Position numbers and translations under genes: made by a program | Shown: positions 42,037-51,391 of the stretch, piece by piece | Layout of the letters: the number at the start of each line of letters is the position of its first letter | How positions within the stretch are numbered: the stretch's first letter is position 1 | Assembly: GCA_040217575.1 (NCBI GenBank) | Contig: JAVJPW010000008.1 | Location: 124,001 to 188,000 of the forward strand | Reading direction: 5' to 3' | DNA from: Pacificispira sp040217575 | GTDB taxonomy: Bacteria > Pseudomonadota > Alphaproteobacteria > UBA8366 > Aestuariispiraceae | Length of the DNA stretch: 64,000 nt | Notes under the pieces: model-generated | What the model was told of the DNA's origin: nothing | Database searches by the model: none | What the model saw: the letters and a program-made list of their open reading frames with translations, nothing else

Positions 42037-43269
42037 TCACAAGTCGGACGCTTTTGCATCCTTCAGCGCATCGATGACCCGGTCGATATCGGACAACTCG
42101 TTGTAGATGTATGTCGAAAGGCGCATCCACATTCGCCCGTCAAAGGCCTGGATATCGACTTCCAGATTGTGGCGGTCGCGAATCTGGGTGCGCAGGGCAT
42201 CGGCAACCGGCTGTTTCGCACGGCCGAACGATGCGGGAAGCGCGACGGACGCCATGAAGCCCGTCAGTTCAGGCGGCGTGCCGATTTCCGTATCCAGGTG
42301 GCCCGCAAGTTTTTCGGCGCTGTCCCACGCCAGCGCACTGCAATAGTCCGCGATCCGCCCTTCCCCGTATCCGGCGCGAAATGAAATCGCATCAGGCACG
42401 GTAAGGTAGGGCGTAAAGTCCTTTGTTCCCGGCCAGTCGAAGGCCGGAAGGTAGCCGTCCGCCACGAAATGGCTGATCGTCGTTGGCCGGACACGGGCCT
42501 GGCGGGCCGGTTCCGTCCAAAGGAAGGCCGCCCCCCGTGCCGTTCCCATCCATTTGTGGCAGTTCCCGGTGTACCAGCTGACACCCAGGCTTGCGATATC
42601 AAGCTCCAGCATGCCGGGCGCATGCGCGCCGTCGACCAGGACCGGGATGCCGCGATCCCCGAAGACCTCGGCAATTTCGGCGACGGGAAGAATGACCGCG
42701 GATTTCGACGTGATGTGGTCGATCACCAGCAGGCGGGTTCGCGGTGTGATCGCCGCTTCCAGCGTGTCGATGATCTGTTCTGCGCTTTGGATCGGATAGT
42801 CGATGGATTCCACCACCAGCCGGGATTCGGCCCTGTCGCACACGAATTCCAGTGTGCGCATGACCGCCCCATAGGTCAGGTTCGTCGTCAGCACCTCGTC
42901 GCCCGGAAACAGCACCAGCGAACGAAGCACCGCATTGATCGCCGTCGATGCATTGTCCAGAAAGACGATGTCGTTTCCGTCCGCACCGACATACCCGCCC
43001 AGCGCCTGTGCCGTCTGGCGCAGAAGCGGTTGAAGTTCGGCCTTCATGAAACGCGACGGCTGGCCCTCAATCCTCTCCCGCCAGGTCTGCGCCGACGCCA
43101 TGACAGGGCGCGATGTCGCGCCGAAAGCCCCGTGGTTGAGGTAGGTAACGCCGCTTTCGATCAGAAAGTCAGCCCGCGCCCGCGCGCCGAATGGTTTGCC
43201 GGATTCGGTGTCGGAATCGTTCGGCGCGGCCGGTGAGTCCGGTCCGTTATCGGGGGCTATTTGATTCAA
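42037..43269 (-). CDS. Class V aminotransferase (isopenicillin-N-epimerase/cysteine-desulfurase-like)
   Basis: A PLP enzyme of fold type I, 410 residues. Motifs: FLIESGVTYLNHGAFGATSR, FLDNASTAINAVLRSLVLF, LVDGAHAPGMLELDIASLGV with the PLP Asp, and YTGNCHKWMGTARGAAFL with PLP Lys239. The relatives are annotated as isopenicillin-N epimerase-like but are probably amino-acid epimerases, desulfurases or hercynylcysteine-lyase-like; the window offers no pathway partner. The only in-frame start codon giving the full domain is TTG at 43269, preceded by a disordered acidic tail of about 30 residues. It converges on the HAD-IIA gene (3 bases between stops). Confidence 0.82.
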   Translation of the reverse strand: MNQIAPDNGPDSPAAPNDSDTESGKPFGARARADFLIESGVTYLNHGAFGATSRPVMASAQTWRERIEGQPSRFMKAELQPLLRQTAQALGGYVGADGNDIVFLDNASTAINAVLRSLVLFPGDEVLTTNLTYGAVMRTLEFVCDRAESRLVVESIDYPIQSAEQIIDTLEAAITPRTRLLVIDHITSKSAVILPVAEIAEVFGDRGIPVLVDGAHAPGMLELDIASLGVSWYTGNCHKWMGTARGAAFLWTEPARQARVRPTTISHFVADGYLPAFDWPGTKDFTPYLTVPDAISFRAGYGEGRIADYCSALAWDSAEKLAGHLDTEIGTPPELTGFMASVALPASFGRAKQPVADALRTQIRDRHNLEVDIQAFDGRMWMRLSTYIYNELSDIDRVIDALKDAKASDL

Positions 43270-43356
43270 TGAGGTGCCGTCACATGCAGTTCAAACGAAG
43301 GCGAAAGCTTCAAATGCTGTCACCTTTCCGTCAAGTATTTAACAATTGCATTTTGC

Positions 43357-45447
43357 CTATTGCGCTTCCCGGCGCCACGCAAAGGCAAGCCCCGCGGCCA
43401 CCAGGGCAAGAAGAAACCACCCCGGCAGCAATGCGGCGGAATCCAATCCCACCACCGTATAGTCGCCGTTTCTGCGTAAACCGACCCAATCGCTACCGGA
43501 TGTCGGTCGATCCGTAGAGACGCGGCGCACGGAGATGGGGTCGCTTGCGTCAAATCGATGCAGCCCGCCGCCGCTGTCCGCCACCGGCCCGGCCAGAAGC
43601 CGGTCCGTCGATGTCAGGTCAGACACCTCGCGCGCGTTCAGCGACCCCGCGGCCACGCGCACGGTTCTGTCCCCCAAGCCAACCTCGTACAAACCGTTCT
43701 GGGTCAGCGGCAGGGACCCGGAAAACACGCCGTCGGTCAGCGGTTCCAGTTGCGCCTGCGCCACGGTGCCGTCCGGTTGTTCGACGGTCGCGGTCAGATT
43801 GTCCCCCACATCGTCCAGCGTCCGCAGGCGGATTTCCAGCCGGTCGTTCCGGACTTCGGCGCTCAGGTCCTCTTCTTCCAGCTCCGGTTCCTGCATCAGC
43901 CAGTGCGACAGCCGCCGCATCAGTTCGGCATAGGGGCCGCCGCCTTCATAACCACGCGCCCAAAGCCAGATATGGTCGCTGCTGATCTGTGCGACGCGCC
44001 CCTCGCCGACACGGTCCAGCGACAGCAACGGCTGATCGTTCAGGCCGGTCATCACAACATCCCCCGACCGGCTTGCCACATCGACCTGGCGCAACCACGC
44101 CCCCCAGCGCGGTTCGTCGTCGGGCCCGGCGAAACTGCGCGGCCCGCCCGGCAGGGATGCGGTGACCGGATGCCGCCGTCCGCGTTCGGTCAGCATCGGG
44201 CGAAACACACCTTCGCTGATGCTGTCCAGCGGTTCCAGCGGAAGAACCTCCCCAAGCGGGCTGCGATACAAGCTGAAAGGCCCGGCAAAGCCCGGACCGG
44301 CCGCGTCCAGAAGGGCGCCGCCGTCATAGATATAGTCCACCACATTCGCCAGATAGACGGATGGAAGAACCCCGCGCCGCCGGTAATTGTCAAAAACGAT
44401 CAGGTCGAAATCGTTCAGTTTCACTTCGAACAACTCGCGGGTCGGAAATGCGATCAGCGACAGTTCGTTGATGGGGGTTCCATCCTGTTTTTCCGGCGGC
44501 CGCAGGATCGTGAAGTGGACCAGATCCACCGACGGGTCGGACTTCAGCAGATTTCGCCAGGTTCGTTCGCCGGGGTGCGGTTCCCCGCTGATCAACAGAA
44601 CCCGAAGCCGGTCCCGAACGCCGTTGATCGCCGCCAGCGCCGTGTTGTTGCGCGTCGACAGTTCCTCGGGCAGGTCCGGTACGCTGAGTTCGACCACCGT
44701 CGCCCCTCGCCGTTGCAGGGCGATTTCAATTGTCACGTCTTCGTTGAACGGAATGCGGTTCAGCCGCTGCGCTTCCCCGTCCACGCTCAGGCTCGCGCGA
44801 ATACTATCGCCGGCCGTGGCGGTCGGATCATCGACACGGATCACCATCTCGAACGGTTCGCCGACGATGGCAAAGCTTGGATATTCGACAATCCGAATAC
44901 GCCGGTCCGGGATGCCGGGATCACCGATCAAGACGGCATGAAGGGGTCCGTCCGGAAGCCCGCCCAACTGGTCCGCGTCATGAATCTGGCCGTCCGTGAC
45001 AAGAATGCTGCCGGCGTAGCGCCGGTCCGGCACGTCGGCCAGTGCGGTGCGAACCGCTTCCAGCAGGGTCGTGCCCCGGTCACTTTCAGCAATGCTGTCG
45101 TGGCGCAAGATGACTTCGCGCACATCCAGTCCCGGTTCGTGACGGGACAAGGACTGGCGCAGGACCTCGGCGGCGGCGCGCGTCTGTTCAATCCGTCCGG
45201 CGATTTCCTGCGATGGTGTTTCATCGACAATCAGAAGCGCGACATCGGCATTCGGTTCGCGGCGTTCCTGATGCAATGTCGGGTTGGCAAGCCCGGCCAG
45301 GATTACCGCCGCCACGCCTGTGCGAACCCATGCGGCAGGCACACCTCGCCAGAACAGGAACGCCGATGCCAGCGCCCACACGCCCGCGATGACCAGAATG
45401 GTCCATAAAGGAATGAACGGGGCGAAGTCGATCGAATAGCCGGTCAT
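43357..45447 (-). CDS. Membrane protein with glutamine-amidotransferase-like domain (MoxR/DUF58 operon)
   Basis: A 696-residue protein. Two N-terminal membrane helices (about 9-29 and 37-52) precede a VWA-like segment (DVALLIVDETPSQEI) and Ig-like beta parts. A Class-I-amidotransferase-like domain (about 280-480: DLIVFDNYRRRGVLPSVYLA, IYDGGALLDAAGPGFAG) and a C-terminal membrane helix (LPGWFLLALVAAGLAFA) follow. No complete catalytic Cys-His-Glu triad is apparent, so the domain is probably structural. It follows the DUF4159 gene with one base between. It is the last gene of a four-gene operon found across alphaproteobacteria and of unknown purpose, perhaps envelope chaperone activity. Confidence 0.78.
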   Translation of the reverse strand: MTGYSIDFAPFIPLWTILVIAGVWALASAFLFWRGVPAAWVRTGVAAVILAGLANPTLHQERREPNADVALLIVDETPSQEIAGRIEQTRAAAEVLRQSLSRHEPGLDVREVILRHDSIAESDRGTTLLEAVRTALADVPDRRYAGSILVTDGQIHDADQLGGLPDGPLHAVLIGDPGIPDRRIRIVEYPSFAIVGEPFEMVIRVDDPTATAGDSIRASLSVDGEAQRLNRIPFNEDVTIEIALQRRGATVVELSVPDLPEELSTRNNTALAAINGVRDRLRVLLISGEPHPGERTWRNLLKSDPSVDLVHFTILRPPEKQDGTPINELSLIAFPTRELFEVKLNDFDLIVFDNYRRRGVLPSVYLANVVDYIYDGGALLDAAGPGFAGPFSLYRSPLGEVLPLEPLDSISEGVFRPMLTERGRRHPVTASLPGGPRSFAGPDDEPRWGAWLRQVDVASRSGDVVMTGLNDQPLLSLDRVGEGRVAQISSDHIWLWARGYEGGGPYAELMRRLSHWLMQEPELEEEDLSAEVRNDRLEIRLRTLDDVGDNLTATVEQPDGTVAQAQLEPLTDGVFSGSLPLTQNGLYEVGLGDRTVRVAAGSLNAREVSDLTSTDRLLAGPVADSGGGLHRFDASDPISVRRVSTDRPTSGSDWVGLRRNGDYTVVGLDSAALLPGWFLLALVAAGLAFAWRREAQ

Positions 45448-45448
45448 T

Positions 45449-48175
45449 TTATTGACCCAGCCTTTCCAGGATCGACGGGACGTGAACCTGATCCGATTTG
45501 TAGTTCCCGGTCAGCGTATACATCACAAGGTTCACACCGAACCGATAGGCCAGTTCACGTTGGGCCTCACCGCCATTCCCGATCGGCAGAAGGGGCCGTC
45601 CCGAATTGTCCAGCGCCCAGGCTGCCGCCCAGTCCGCACTTCCCACAACAACGGGGGAAACGCCGTCGTTGGTTGTATTGCCGCCTTCTTCCACCCAGAC
45701 GACCCCTTCCGACCAGCGGCCGGGGAAAAAGTCCATCAGATAGAAACTGCGGGTCAGGACATGGTCCGCCGGAACCGCGATCAGTGGTGGAATGTCCAGC
45801 GACCGGACAATTTCCCTCATCGCATCAGACGCCGTTCGGGTCTGGGTGTTGATCAGGTAACCGTCGCGGGTATCGAACAGGACCATGCCGCCGGCGGCCA
45901 TATAACGGTTTATCCTGTCCGCCGTGGGCGCGGGCAAACGGCCCTGATCTTCCAGCACCGGCCAGTACAAAAGCGGATAGAAAGCGATTTCATCCCGGTC
46001 GATATCAACGCCGACCGGCGGGCCCGGTTCAACCGCCGTGCGGTTGGTCAGGACCTGGCTCAACCCCTGAAGCCCGGCGGCGCTGATGCGGTCCACCTCT
46101 TCATCGCCGGTCAGGACATAGGCGAAGGTCGTCGCCAATGCGCCGGGGGGAACTGCTGCATCCTGCGCCATCGCCGGATCGGCCGGCTGAAGGAAGACGC
46201 CCAGCAATATTGCCGCCGCAGCGCCCGCACCGCGGGACCGCGACAGGCCGGCATAGCCGCGCATGACCGTGGTGATGACGGTGTCCAGCGTCAGAAGAAG
46301 CAATGCTGCCAACAGCAGATAGGGGGTGATCGGGACTTCTTCGGCCTTCGCGAAATCGGTTACGACGGCCCCTGCCGGATACGATCCCATGGCGACCGGG
46401 TCCTCCAGGAACCCGCCCAGGTTCAGGGCGACCCGCGCTTCTTCCGTACCATAGAAACCAGGCGGCAATTCGGCGGACAATTCCGTCAGGTCCGATACAC
46501 GCGACGAAAGCGGTCGCGCCGAAGCCTGCGGCGCGGAAAGCCGCCCGAACCCGTCCAATGTATCCAGCGGGTAATAGATGGTGTCGTCGCCGCCAGGATC
46601 AGCCGCCCCCTGGCCCAGCCGCATCAGGCGTTCCAGCATTTCAACGAACATCCCGGACAGCGCCAGATCCGACCATTCGGTGTTTGCCGTCGTGTGGATC
46701 AGAACCAGCCAGCCGTCGCCACGCTGTTCGGCGGTGACCAGCGGCGTGTCGTCTTCCAGGCGCATCCAGGTTTTCGCATCCAGATCCAGCGACGGTTCCG
46801 CCAGGACCTGACGGGAAATCGTGATATCCCCGGCGATGCGCATACCCGCAAAGGGGCCGCTGTCCGCGACGCTTCCGATTCGCGCGGGTTCGGTCCATTG
46901 CATGGCACCGGTCAGCTGACGCCCCCCGCCCCGCAGACGAACCGGCGTCAGAAGGTCGTCCGGCGCGGCGGCCAGACGCGGCCCGGCGAAACGGATGGCG
47001 ACCCCGCCATCGTCAAGCCAGCCGTCCAACAGGTCCCGCGATTCACTGTCCAGCACCGTATCGTCGGGCAGAATCAAAACCGCGCGGTCCTGATCCAGGA
47101 GTTCGTCGACGCGCCCGCGCCCTAACGATCCCCAGGGCTGCAACGCGCGATCCAGGAAATAAATCTCCGAAAGGAGCGGCAGCACCTCACGGCTTCCGAT
47201 ATCCGCAACGATACCGACGGGCCTGCGGCTCCAGCGGCGGTCAATCAGTGCGGTCGCCGCCGCACCCGGCCTGTTTTCGACCACAAGTCTGGCAATTTCG
47301 TTCCTGATATCCAGCGGCAGGTCGAAAGCCGTCGTTCCACGAAGGTCGCCAGCACCCAGAGTAATGTCGCGGCGCGCCAGCGGTCGGCCGTTTTCAGCAA
47401 ATGCGATCACCGCCAGATCCAGCGGGATGCCCGCTTCCGGCCGAAGGATATCAACGGACATCTGTGCGGACGCCGCCGACGGGGGACGCAGGACGATGGG
47501 TCCGGCGGAAAGATCCGGCGCCAAGACGGTCAGGGACCCGGCCCGCGAAAGTATCTCCGATAGGGTCTGTGCGCCGTCGCTGTCCAACCCGTCCGTGAAC
47601 CAGAAAATGTCGGCGCTGCCGGCGTCTTCGATCAGGTTCTGTGCGGCAGATGCCATTGCCACCCGATCAACCGGCCACGGTTTGGGTTCCAGCGCGCCCA
47701 ATGCTTCCCGCGTTTCGGCCGCACCCTGCAGCCGCAGCGGTTCCAGCACATCGCCGCTGGCAGGCGGCGCACCGGTTATCAGGTAGACCGGTCGCCCCGC
47801 CCGTTCCGCCGCATTCACTACAGCGACCGCCCGTTCGATGCGCTGATCCCATTCCGGCGCGGCGGCCCAGCCATCGTCGATGACGATCGCGACCGGACCA
47901 CCCGCGCCCAACGTCCAGTCGGGGTTCAGGATCGGCCGGGCGGCGGCGACAATCAGCAAAGTGACCAGACCCAGGCGCAGAAACACCAGCCACCAGGGCG
48001 CGGCCCTGGGCACGGTTTCTTCCCCCCTTAATCCGAACAGCAGCCGGATCGCCGGGAACGGCATAAAGCGCGGGGCCGGCGGCACAAGCCGCAACAGCCA
48101 CCACAGAAGCGGCAGCGCGGCCAGCGCGGTCAGAAGCCAGGGGCTTGCGAACAGGACCGGACCCATGGACAGCAT
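45449..48175 (-). CDS. BatA-type/DUF4159 double-domain membrane protein
   Basis: A 908-residue protein. The N-terminus is an aerotolerance-BatA-like double membrane segment (FASPWLLTALAALPLLWWLL, then WWLVFLRLGLVTLLIVAAAR). A VWA-related domain (about 90-200, VAIVIDDGWAAAPEWDQRIE) and beta-rich periplasmic parts follow. After a membrane helix (about 625-650, TPYLLLAALLLLTLDTVITT) comes the C-terminal DUF4159 domain (about 690-905: FAYVLTGDEEVDRISAAGLQ, IAFYPLLYWPVLED). The usual MIDAS motif DxSxS is not kept. ATG at 48175 is preferred for its G-rich ribosome site (GGGGGTAGG), 5 bases after the DUF58 stop; an ATG at 48166 is possible. Confidence 0.85.
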   Translation of the reverse strand: MLSMGPVLFASPWLLTALAALPLLWWLLRLVPPAPRFMPFPAIRLLFGLRGEETVPRAAPWWLVFLRLGLVTLLIVAAARPILNPDWTLGAGGPVAIVIDDGWAAAPEWDQRIERAVAVVNAAERAGRPVYLITGAPPASGDVLEPLRLQGAAETREALGALEPKPWPVDRVAMASAAQNLIEDAGSADIFWFTDGLDSDGAQTLSEILSRAGSLTVLAPDLSAGPIVLRPPSAASAQMSVDILRPEAGIPLDLAVIAFAENGRPLARRDITLGAGDLRGTTAFDLPLDIRNEIARLVVENRPGAAATALIDRRWSRRPVGIVADIGSREVLPLLSEIYFLDRALQPWGSLGRGRVDELLDQDRAVLILPDDTVLDSESRDLLDGWLDDGGVAIRFAGPRLAAAPDDLLTPVRLRGGGRQLTGAMQWTEPARIGSVADSGPFAGMRIAGDITISRQVLAEPSLDLDAKTWMRLEDDTPLVTAEQRGDGWLVLIHTTANTEWSDLALSGMFVEMLERLMRLGQGAADPGGDDTIYYPLDTLDGFGRLSAPQASARPLSSRVSDLTELSAELPPGFYGTEEARVALNLGGFLEDPVAMGSYPAGAVVTDFAKAEEVPITPYLLLAALLLLTLDTVITTVMRGYAGLSRSRGAGAAAAILLGVFLQPADPAMAQDAAVPPGALATTFAYVLTGDEEVDRISAAGLQGLSQVLTNRTAVEPGPPVGVDIDRDEIAFYPLLYWPVLEDQGRLPAPTADRINRYMAAGGMVLFDTRDGYLINTQTRTASDAMREIVRSLDIPPLIAVPADHVLTRSFYLMDFFPGRWSEGVVWVEEGGNTTNDGVSPVVVGSADWAAAWALDNSGRPLLPIGNGGEAQRELAYRFGVNLVMYTLTGNYKSDQVHVPSILERLGQ

Positions 48176-48180
48176 CAGGC

Positions 48181-49089
48181 CTACCCCCGTGCTTCCGTCA
48201 GGGCGATGAACAGCGCCATCATGCCGGCTTCGGCAGATGTGCCGGAATGATGGACCAGAAGGTCCCAACCGGATGCGCGCGCAATTCGCCGAAGTGCCGT
48301 ACGGTGCGCCTGCAGGCGGTTCTTATAGCCGGGGCGAAGTTGTTCGACCTTCTCCGCAAGGAAATGCCCTTCATCTTCCAGCCCGTGGAAGCGGACACGT
48401 CCCGAAAAGGGCAACTCCTCCTCCGCCGGATCCAGGACCTGCACCGCGATCCCGCGCACATGCTGTTCTGCGAACTCCGAAAAGCGTGCTTCCAGGTCTT
48501 CGATTGGCGACAGGAAATCGCTGAAAAGGATTGCCTGGGAATGTTTCGGCAGGTTGGCCGCCGGCGGCATTCCGCTTTCCGTGTCCGCCATCGAATAAAA
48601 ACGTTCAGCCAGCGCGCGCAGTCGCGCCTTCCCGCCGCTTGCCCGGCCGTCCACCCCCAGAAGGCCGATCCGTTCCCCGCCGCGAAGAAGCGCCTCTGCG
48701 GTGGCAAACATCAAAAGCTGTGCGCGGTCGCGCTTGGTATCGCGCACCGGTTTCGACCGGTAGTCCATGGACGGGCTGCCGTCGCACCAAAGCCAGACGC
48801 TTTGCGATGCCTCCCATTCCGATTCACGCACGAACAGCGAATCCGACCGCGCGGAACGCCGCCAGTCGATGGAATGCGAATTGTCCTGTTCGGAATAGGG
48901 TCGGTATTGCCAGAAGGATTCGCCCGTCCCGGTCCGGCGCCGCCCGTGGATACCCTGTGCGACGGTCGCGGCGACCCGTTCCGCGGCAATCAGAAGCGGT
49001 GGCAGGCCATCGCCGATTGCCTGCGCATCCCGGACCCGCATGGCAAGTGCGGCCGGATCATCCGCTTTTGACCGTAACGGTTCGCTCAT
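48181..49089 (-). CDS. DUF58 protein of the MoxR-associated operon
   Basis: A 302-residue protein with the DUF58 hallmark at about 60-90: FWQYRPYSEQDNSHSIDWRR followed by SARSDSLFVRESE. A VWA-like fold carries SVWLWCDGSPSMDYRSKP, a partial MIDAS (DGSPSM), and AILFSDFLSPIEDLEARF. Members are cytosolic partners of MoxR ATPases and are thought to help fold or load metals onto client proteins. It overlaps the moxR stop by ATGA. The MoxR ATPase, this protein and the two membrane proteins downstream probably act as one complex. Confidence 0.88.
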   Translation of the reverse strand: MSEPLRSKADDPAALAMRVRDAQAIGDGLPPLLIAAERVAATVAQGIHGRRRTGTGESFWQYRPYSEQDNSHSIDWRRSARSDSLFVRESEWEASQSVWLWCDGSPSMDYRSKPVRDTKRDRAQLLMFATAEALLRGGERIGLLGVDGRASGGKARLRALAERFYSMADTESGMPPAANLPKHSQAILFSDFLSPIEDLEARFSEFAEQHVRGIAVQVLDPAEEELPFSGRVRFHGLEDEGHFLAEKVEQLRPGYKNRLQAHRTALRRIARASGWDLLVHHSGTSAEAGMMALFIALTEARG

Positions 49090-50123
49090 AGGCTGGCGGT
49101 CACCATTTCGTCGATCGTGGAATCGATGTCATGCCCTTCGGCCCGGGCGGCAAAGGTCAGGGCCATGCGATGGCGCAGAACCGGCTTTGCCAGTGCCTCG
49201 ACATCATCGGCCGACGGTGCCAGCCGCCCCTGAAGCAGGGCGCGGGCGCGACAGGCCAACATCAGCGCCTGACTGGCGCGCGGCCCCGGACCCCAGGAAA
49301 TACGGTCCGGCACGAAATCAAGGGCACTGGTTTCCGGGCGCCCGTTCCGCACCAGCGTCAGGATGGCGTCGACAACGCTTTCGCCCACCGGAACCTGCCG
49401 CGCCAGCGTCTGTGCATGCTTCAGTTCCGCCGCGTTCATGGTCTCCGACACGGTGGACAGCGCCACCCCCGTCGTCTTCAGGACGATTTCGCGTTCCGCC
49501 TCATGTTCGGGATAGAAGATGCTGACCTGACACAGGAAACGGTCCAGCTGCGCTTCGGGCAGGGGATAGGTCCCTTCCTGTTCGATCGGGTTCTGGGTTG
49601 CAAGGACGTGGAACGGGTCCGGCAGCGGATGGGATTCCCCGGCTACGGTGACGGTGTTTTCCTGCATCGCCTGCAACAGCGCAGACTGGGTCCGGGGGCT
49701 GGCGCGGTTGATTTCGTCGCCCATCAGAAGCTGCGTGAAAACGGGTCCCGGCAGAAAGCGGAAGGACCGCCGTCCGGTATCGTCCTGATCCAGGACTTCG
49801 GACCCCAGAATGTCCGCCGGCATCAGGTCCGGCGTGAATTGAACGCGCCTGGTATCCAGCCCAAGGACACGGCTCAACGTGTCGACCAGCAGCGTCTTTC
49901 CAAGCCCCGGGACCCCAACCAGAAGGACGTGCCCCCCAGCCAGAATTGTCGTCAGAACCTCATCGACGACGCGATCCTGGCCGAAGAACACCCGTTTGAT
50001 CTGCTGTCTGACCGCATCAAGGTTTTCCCCGACCCGCTCCATATCTTCCACCAGCGCACTGGCACGGCTTTCGGCGGCCGCCTCGCGCGCATTGGACTGG
50101 GTTTCGTCACTCTTTCCGGTCAC
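49086..50123 (-). CDS. MoxR-family AAA+ ATPase
   Basis: A 345-residue chaperone-like ATPase. Motifs: Walker A LLVGVPGLGKTLLVDTL (about 67-83), PDLMPADILGSEVL, Walker B LLMGDEINRASPRTQSALLQ, sensor 1 VLATQNPIEQEGTYPLPEAQ and LDRFLCQV. The C-terminal lid has PRASQALMLACRARALL. It begins with GTG at 50123, since no ATG fits, and GGGAG lies upstream. It heads the operon with DUF58, DUF4159 and GATase-like genes. The DUF1285 gene lies divergently 69 bases away, so both promoters share a short gap. Confidence 0.93.
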   Translation of the reverse strand: MTGKSDETQSNAREAAAESRASALVEDMERVGENLDAVRQQIKRVFFGQDRVVDEVLTTILAGGHVLLVGVPGLGKTLLVDTLSRVLGLDTRRVQFTPDLMPADILGSEVLDQDDTGRRSFRFLPGPVFTQLLMGDEINRASPRTQSALLQAMQENTVTVAGESHPLPDPFHVLATQNPIEQEGTYPLPEAQLDRFLCQVSIFYPEHEAEREIVLKTTGVALSTVSETMNAAELKHAQTLARQVPVGESVVDAILTLVRNGRPETSALDFVPDRISWGPGPRASQALMLACRARALLQGRLAPSADDVEALAKPVLRHRMALTFAARAEGHDIDSTIDEMVTASL

Positions 50124-50192
50124 GCGGCCCTACTCCCTTGCTTTTGGATCCGATCCTGCCACATCTTCGAATCAAAGGATGATGCCGGACCG

Positions 50193-50750
50193 ATGCGGAA
50201 ACAAGACTTGAATAGGAAAAGTCTCAAGGAGTTGATGGCGACGGGCGAAGGCCTTACCGGCTTCGACTGGCCGGAACGCTATACGGACTTCGACATCCGG
50301 ATTCTGCGCGACGGAACCTGGACCTATAAGGGCGATCCGATCCGGCGCCTGAAGCTGTGTCAGCTTTTTTCGACCGTCCTTCAGCGGGACGAAGAAGGAA
50401 CCTATTGGCTGGTCACACCCGGGGAACGCGGGCGTATCGATGTCGAAGACGTACCCTTCAATGCAGTTGAACTGAAGGCCGAGGACGGGGATGACGGACC
50501 GGTCCTGCATTTTCGGACCAATCTCGACTATTGGGTGCGTGCGGATGCGGACCATCCGATTCGCGTGGAAAGCGATCCGGCTTCCGACGAACCGTCCCCC
50601 TATATAATGGTCCGCGACGGGTTGGAGGCGCTGATTGCGCGGCCTGTCTTCTATGACCTGGTCGACAGGGCGCGCGGTGTGGAAACCGCGGACGGCACGG
50701 AGTATTTTGTCGAAAGCGCGGGCACCCCGTTCCTGCTTGGTCGCGTGTAG
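50193..50750 (+). CDS. DUF1285-family protein
   Basis: A 185-residue protein with the DUF1285 pattern: FDIRILRDGTWTYKGDPIRR near residue 40, LCQLFSTVLQRDEEGTYWLV, and PSPYIMVRDGLEALIARPVF. The fold resembles a pleckstrin-homology-like pair. The biological role is unknown, though it commonly sits next to MoxR and NUDIX genes in alphaproteobacteria, as here. The frame is open far upstream, antisense to moxR. ATG at 50193 is chosen because the conserved region starts soon after. Confidence 0.86.
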   Translation: MRKQDLNRKSLKELMATGEGLTGFDWPERYTDFDIRILRDGTWTYKGDPIRRLKLCQLFSTVLQRDEEGTYWLVTPGERGRIDVEDVPFNAVELKAEDGDDGPVLHFRTNLDYWVRADADHPIRVESDPASDEPSPYIMVRDGLEALIARPVFYDLVDRARGVETADGTEYFVESAGTPFLLGRV

Positions 50751-50775
50751 GCGGAAAGGGACCTGGGATACAGTG

Positions 50776-51381
50776 ATGGATGTTGCCGAGCTTGAGCGCC
50801 GCCTGCGCGAGGGAACCGACCGAACAGAAACGCGCAGCGACTTCGACCTCAACCCCGGCATGAAGCCGATCCGGGATACGATCATCGAAGCGGCGGTCCT
50901 GATCCCGATCATCGCCCATTCGGATGGGCCCAGTGTCCTGATGACGGTCCGCACCCATCAGCTGAAGGACCATGCCGGCCAGGTCGCCTTTCCGGGCGGA
51001 CGGCGCGATCCGGGCGATGTCAGTCCGGAAGCAACCGCACTTCGCGAAACGGAAGAAGAGGTTGCCATTCCCCGCACCGCGATCCGTTCGATCGGGCGGC
51101 TGGCACCGTACAATACCAGAACGGGCTATCGTGTGATCCCCATCGTCGGCATAATCGAACCGCCGATCGCGCCGCGTCCGGAGCCGACGGAGGTGGACGA
51201 GATATTCGAGGTGCCGCTGAAATTTCTTCTGGACCGGCGGAACCATCAGCGTCATTCGCACGATGTCGCCGGGACAAGCCGTCAATTCTATGCAATGCCG
51301 TACGGCAGGTTCTATATATGGGGTGCAACCGCCGGCATGATCGTCAGTCTGGCGGATACGCTGGACCTTGAACGCCGTTAA
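50776..51381 (+). CDS. NUDIX hydrolase, CoA pyrophosphatase type
   Basis: A 201-residue enzyme with the CoA-type NUDIX pattern: HAGQVAFPGGRRDPGDVSPE, then ATALRETEEEVAI carrying the metal-binding REXXEE core. Upstream VLMTVRTHQLKDHAGQ matches the CoA-ase subgroup (YeaB/NudL-like). It is expected to hydrolyse CoA or related dinucleotides in the cytosol. The Nudix box is complete in its acidic residues. The next gene starts 10 bases on with an ideal ribosome site inside the end of this gene. Confidence 0.88.
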   Translation: MDVAELERRLREGTDRTETRSDFDLNPGMKPIRDTIIEAAVLIPIIAHSDGPSVLMTVRTHQLKDHAGQVAFPGGRRDPGDVSPEATALRETEEEVAIPRTAIRSIGRLAPYNTRTGYRVIPIVGIIEPPIAPRPEPTEVDEIFEVPLKFLLDRRNHQRHSHDVAGTSRQFYAMPYGRFYIWGATAGMIVSLADTLDLERR

Positions 51382-51391
51382 GGAGTCTTTT

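Noticed and set aside
43558..47125. Two long plus-strand frames antisense to the DUF4159 and GATase-like genes
   Set aside because: Shadow frames with biased composition and no ribosome sites.
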